Part shown: one piece after another, positions 55,768 through 58,675 of the stretch | Layout: each line of letters starts with the position of its first letter | How positions within the stretch are numbered: position 1 is the first letter of the stretch | Source: Enterobacterales bacterium | Lineage (GTDB): Bacteria; Pseudomonadota; Gammaproteobacteria; Enterobacterales; Enterobacteriaceae | Length of the DNA: 58,675 bases | Reading direction: 5' to 3' | Assembly (NCBI GenBank): GCA_003864575.1 | Contig: BHES01000007.1 | Location: 1 to 58,675 of the forward strand | The notes under the pieces: generated by a model | What the model was told of the DNA's origin: nothing | Seen by the model: the letters and a program-made list of their open reading frames with translations, nothing else | The model's database searches: none | Program-made: the position numbers and the translations under genes

Positions 55768-56667
55768 ATGCCGTTACCGCAAACCACGCTGGAACAATGG
55801 TTCGTACTACAGACCGTCATTGAAAAAGGCGGATACGCGCAGGCTGCGGTGCATCTGCATCGCAGTCAGTCGTCGGTCAGTTATGCGTTGAGTAGTTTGC
55901 AGCTGCGACTCGACCTGCCGTTGCTGGAGATCGTCGGTCGCCGCGCGGTGCTGACCGAACAGGGACAGGCGCTGCTGGCGCAGGCCCAGCCGCTTATCGC
56001 CGCTTTCACCCAGCTTGAACAGAGAGCCGCAGGGCTGAAAGGCGGAGTACGTACCCAACTGAGCCTAGTGGTCGACAGTGTTTTTCCGAAGCGTCAGCTG
56101 TTTTCAGCCCTGAAGATTTTTCAGCAGCAGTTTGCGCAAACCCAGGTGCATCTGACTGAGATTTTGAGGACCGAAAGTGCCCGTCAGCTTTCAGAAAGGG
56201 CAGCGGATTTGTACATCACGACACTGGCCCCGGAAGATGCCCAGAGTGGCCGCTGGTTACTGGATGTGGATTTTATACCGGTGGCAAGCTGCGAACATGC
56301 CTTACTGCAACTGCATGCGCCGCTGTCGGCTACTGACCTAGCGCGCTATCCGCTGATTACTATTGCCGACCGCGACGCGCAGCGTCAGGAAAAACGGCGG
56401 CTGGACCCGGCGGCCAGTTGGACGTTTACCACCGTTGAGGCGGCGCTGGATGCGATATGCGTTGGGGTGGGGTATGGCTGGATGCCACTGGAGAGAGTGA
56501 AGAGTGCGCTGGAGAGCGGGGCGCTATGTCGTTTGCCTCTGGCGGCAGGAACGGTACGCCAAACGCCGCTGTATCTTACGTTTGGCGCAGATCTTGATGC
56601 TCATGACCGCACGGTGAATGCGCTGGCGCACATTGTCAGGCAGGAAATTGCCGCCATGCCGTCATGA
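55768..56667 (+). CDS. LysR-family transcriptional regulator (divergent to padC)
   Basis: A cytoplasmic DNA-binding regulator, predicted to control padC in response to phenolic acids. The N-terminal winged HTH has GGYAQAAVHLHRSQSSVSYALSSLQ (recognition SQSSVSYALS) and LLEIVGRRAVLTEQGQALL. A periplasmic-binding-like effector domain follows (about 90-299). ATG 55768 (MPLPQTTLEQWF) has GAGGGAGA upstream; an in-frame TTG lies five codons earlier. It has 299 residues. Its target is inferred only from the divergent layout and the shared palindrome. Confidence 0.9.
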   Translation: MPLPQTTLEQWFVLQTVIEKGGYAQAAVHLHRSQSSVSYALSSLQLRLDLPLLEIVGRRAVLTEQGQALLAQAQPLIAAFTQLEQRAAGLKGGVRTQLSLVVDSVFPKRQLFSALKIFQQQFAQTQVHLTEILRTESARQLSERAADLYITTLAPEDAQSGRWLLDVDFIPVASCEHALLQLHAPLSATDLARYPLITIADRDAQRQEKRRLDPAASWTFTTVEAALDAICVGVGYGWMPLERVKSALESGALCRLPLAAGTVRQTPLYLTFGADLDAHDRTVNALAHIVRQEIAAMPS

Positions 56668-56683
56668 GTTTTTTCTGGTGCGG

Positions 56684-58339
56684 CTAGCTGCCCGTTTTGC
56701 AATTACGCAAAATGTTTAACTGCGGGTCCAGTTCAGACGTTTTCACGTTCATTGCATCTAGCACCGTGTGGAATAAGTTGTCCTGAGAAACAGAAGCACT
56801 GGCACCTTTTTCTTTCAGACATTGCAGATTGATGCCGTTGGCGCTGACATAACCGGGCGAAAGCCAGAACAACATGGGAACGTGAGTCTGTTCGGCCGGG
56901 GCAATACCATAAGGCGTACCGTGCAGGTAAAGACCGTTTTCACCCAGTGATTCGCCGTGATCGGAGAGGTAGATCACCGCGACATTGTATTTATCCTGAT
57001 ACTGCTTGGCCTTTTCGATGATCTGCGATACCACGTAATCTGTATAGTGCAGCGTGTTGTCATAGGTGTTGATTAACTGTTCACGCGAGCAGTTTTCGAT
57101 ATCGCTACGCGGACAGTCCGGCATAAAAGTGCGGAACTCAGGCGGATAACGTTTGAAATAGGTTGGGCCATGGCTGCCAATCAGGTGCAGGCCAATCAGG
57201 GTGTTTTTGCCGTCATTTTTAATGTCGTCGTCAATATTGTTGAGCAGCGCCATGTCGTAGCAGGTATCGCCATCACAATTGTTGCCGTCTTTGGCCGTGC
57301 TGATGATGACATTGGGCACGCGATCGCAGACGCCTTTACAGCCTTCATCATTGTCTTTCCAGAAAACGGAAACCCCCGCCTTCTGCACGATATCCAGTAC
57401 ACCTTCACTATTACGGGCGCGGTTGTTGTCAAAATCGACCCGCTTCATATTCGAGAACATGCAAGGAACCGAGACCGCCGTCGCCGTGCCGCACGAGGTA
57501 GTGTGGTTGAAATAGACCAGGTCTGGCACTTTTTGGGTGAATTCGTTGGTCGGTTTGCTATAGCCGTTTGACGACTGGTTCTGGGCCCGTGCCGTTTCGC
57601 CAATCACCAGGAAGAGCAGCGTCGGTTTTTGCCCCGTCTTCTGTACCAGCTTCGCGTCATCGCCAATCTTCTGGAAAGGCCCTGTATGGGTAAAGTAACG
57701 ATGGTTGTAGTACTGGAAGGCGCTGTAGAGGTAGTTGGTCGGGGTAATTTCAAGATTCAGGGTACGGTTGTTACGGCCCACTGACGCGTAATCTTTGTAG
57801 TAAACCCCGGCAACGGCGGCCAATACCAGCAGGGAGAGCAGCATGGATAGCAGACGAACGCCCAGACGGCGCAGTGCGGATTTCTCATACTTTACCTGTG
57901 TGAAGAACAGTATCACCGCTGGCAGCATACCGGTCAGCAGGAACCAGACAACCACTGAGACATTCAGGTATGACGAGGCCTCGCTTTGTTGCGTCTCGAC
58001 GATATTTTCAATCATCCCGCGATCAAAAATGATCTGGTATTTGAACATGGCGTAACTGGCGAGCGCACTGATCGGCAGAATCACGATGAAGAAAGGCTTA
58101 AGTAACGGGCGGAAGCTGAAGGGTGTGAAGACAAAATTCAGCGCGGCAAACAGCACCAGGGGGATCGTGCAGGCAAAGCCCATACTGAAGGCGGGAAGCG
58201 CGTGGAGTATCTTATAAAAATGCAACAAAATCGGGAAGTTAACCACAAAGGTAAAATAAAGGCTTAACAATAAAGTCAGCGACAGATAACTGACTTTAGG
58301 AATGAATTTGCGCAAGAAAAACTCCAACAAAAAAGGCAA
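56684..58339 (-). CDS. eptA: Lipid A phosphoethanolamine transferase EptA (PmrC)
   Basis: An inner-membrane enzyme that transfers phosphoethanolamine to lipid A phosphates, lowering negative charge and polymyxin binding. It has five N-terminal helices (to about residue 180) and a periplasmic sulfatase-fold domain. The zinc site and nucleophile are visible: Glu248 in VIGETARAQN, Thr285 in SCGTATAVSVPCMF, and the SDHGESLGENGLYLHGTPY block. Paired cysteines (such as GCKGVCD, NCDGDTCYD, DCPRSDIENC) fit the conserved disulfides. It has 551 residues (E. coli 547). It stands alone without pmrAB; a PmrA box lies 89 bp upstream. Confidence 0.95.
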   Translation of the reverse strand: MPFLLEFFLRKFIPKVSYLSLTLLLSLYFTFVVNFPILLHFYKILHALPAFSMGFACTIPLVLFAALNFVFTPFSFRPLLKPFFIVILPISALASYAMFKYQIIFDRGMIENIVETQQSEASSYLNVSVVVWFLLTGMLPAVILFFTQVKYEKSALRRLGVRLLSMLLSLLVLAAVAGVYYKDYASVGRNNRTLNLEITPTNYLYSAFQYYNHRYFTHTGPFQKIGDDAKLVQKTGQKPTLLFLVIGETARAQNQSSNGYSKPTNEFTQKVPDLVYFNHTTSCGTATAVSVPCMFSNMKRVDFDNNRARNSEGVLDIVQKAGVSVFWKDNDEGCKGVCDRVPNVIISTAKDGNNCDGDTCYDMALLNNIDDDIKNDGKNTLIGLHLIGSHGPTYFKRYPPEFRTFMPDCPRSDIENCSREQLINTYDNTLHYTDYVVSQIIEKAKQYQDKYNVAVIYLSDHGESLGENGLYLHGTPYGIAPAEQTHVPMLFWLSPGYVSANGINLQCLKEKGASASVSQDNLFHTVLDAMNVKTSELDPQLNILRNCKTGS

Positions 58340-58427
58340 CCAGCTGAATGGATTAACAGCAAAAGCGGAAGGCCAAATGAGAAATAGGCTGAAATAATCA
58401 GGATGGTAACGATCTTAAACGTGCAAG

Positions 58428-58444
58428 CTTAAGAAAGCCTTAAT
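58428..58444. promoter_or_regulatory. PmrA box upstream of eptA
   Basis: CTTAAGAAAGCCTTAAT matches YTTAAK-N5-YTTAAK, the PmrA direct-repeat consensus, with the half-sites 11 bp apart. A third half-site, CTTAAA, lies at 58414-58419. The box is 89 bp upstream of the eptA ATG. eptA/pmrC is a core PmrA target in Salmonella. Confidence 0.72.
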
Positions 58445-58469
58445 CCGCCAAAGAGGGTTCTGAGTCAGG

Positions 58470-58510
58470 AAAAGGTTCATAAAATAAATAAAATAAATAA
58501 AATATAAAAT
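58470..58510. repeat. AT-rich short tandem stretch
   Basis: A run of AAATAAAT-type units (ATAAAATAAATAAAATAAAT and continuing) lies between the PmrA box and the IS left end. It looks like low-complexity sequence prone to slippage; no gene is supported. Confidence 0.6.
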
Positions 58511-58548
58511 AGTCACTTAGTGGTACAACGCCCGTATGCTGAGGGATG

Positions 58549-58675
58549 TATACCCATAATTAATGAAGATGCTTGATATTGTGAACCATGAGGACCATGC
58601 TACTCGTCATGAAAATACATCTGACTTCGGAACAACGGATAGCCCTGAAAATGCTGCATAAGAACAACCGGGATA
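58549..58675 (+). mobile_element. Left end of an IS630-type insertion sequence (partial)
   Basis: A 24-bp terminal repeat (58549-58572) starts TATACCCA and ends TGAAGATGC. It pairs with the repeat at 103-126 as the opposite end of the same kind of element. The transposase begins 36 bp further on, and the window stops inside it. The orientation is the same as that of the fragment at 1-126. The outermost bases are TA, the family's target dinucleotide. Confidence 0.72.
58609..58675 (+). CDS. IS630-family transposase, N-terminal fragment
   Basis: ATG 58609 opens a frame reading MKIHLTSEQRIALKMLHKNN and RD to the window edge. MKIHLT-EQ-AL is, from memory, the start of a common enterobacterial IS630-type transposase; a helix-turn-helix would follow beyond the window. 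GAGGACCATG lies upstream as a weak ribosome-binding region. Together with the C-terminal fragment at 1-117 it indicates two copies, or one copy split by the window ends. Confidence 0.68.
   Translation, partial: MKIHLTSEQRIALKMLHKNNRD

Noticed and set aside
1-58675. A composite transposon carrying the FHL island
   Set aside because: The span between the IS ends is mostly conserved chromosomal core in E. coli order, so mobilisation as a unit is implausible; recombination between the copies or an assembly break is likelier.
1-58675. CRISPR arrays or defence systems
   Set aside because: No regularly spaced repeats, cas genes, restriction enzymes or toxin-antitoxin pairs were seen on either strand.

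Overview
The window is chromosomal DNA of an enteric bacterium (order Enterobacterales). Gene order follows the Escherichia coli block zapC-ycbX-rlmL-uup-pqiABC-rmf-fabA-ycbZ-matP-ompA-sulA-sxy-yccS-yccF-helD-mgsA-csgI-yccU-hspQ-rlmI-acyP-tusE-yccA-serT almost gene for gene. Protein sequences are clearly diverged from E. coli. A Yersiniaceae-type genome (Rahnella, Ewingella or Serratia relatives) fits best, but the genus is inference.

Layout. 1-126 and 58549-58675 are the right and left ends of IS630-type insertion sequences in the same orientation. Both end in related 24-bp terminal repeats that finish in TA. 127-26202 is the conserved core block. It holds two damaged genes: zapC has lost its 5' end next to the IS, and ycbX carries an in-frame amber codon. 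A 127-bp ERIC element lies before rlmL. 26465-26866 is a tandem duplication of the serT tRNA gene with its terminator. 27049-31059 is a binding-protein ABC importer of the FbpABC/AfuABC type. 31371-52230 is a self-contained formate hydrogenlyase (FHL-1) island: a NiCoT nickel permease, hypF, fdhF, hydN and hycIHGFEDCBA on the minus strand, and hypABCDE-fhlA on the plus strand. 52253-58339 holds a membrane cyclic-di-GMP phosphodiesterase, an exported alpha/beta hydrolase, the phenolic acid decarboxylase padC with its divergent LysR regulator, and the lipid A phosphoethanolamine transferase eptA.

How the FHL genes work together. FdhF oxidises formate. HycB (and possibly HydN) carries electrons to HycF/HycG and the NiFe subunit HycE, which makes H2. 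HycC and HycD anchor the complex in the membrane. The NiCoT permease brings in nickel, HypA-F build the NiFe(CN)2CO centre, and HycI cleaves the HycE C-terminal tail. FhlA activates and HycA restrains expression. The sequence shows facing sigma-54 promoters between hycA and hypA, and FhlA-type TTTCGTCA/TTTCGACA palindromes at three points of the island. FdhF has cysteine (TGT) where the E. coli enzyme has selenocysteine 140, so its formate-oxidising arm needs no selenocysteine machinery.

Other readable control sites are a perfect LexA box at sulA, a perfect CpxR box at yccA, a PmrA box at eptA, a LysR T-N11-A palindrome between padC and its regulator, and a conserved ompA ribosome-binding region. 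I saw no CRISPR array, rRNA, integrase or prophage, and no clearly new multigene system. The most notable points are the Cys-type FHL island at the serT locus, its operator set, and the IS-flanked ends.
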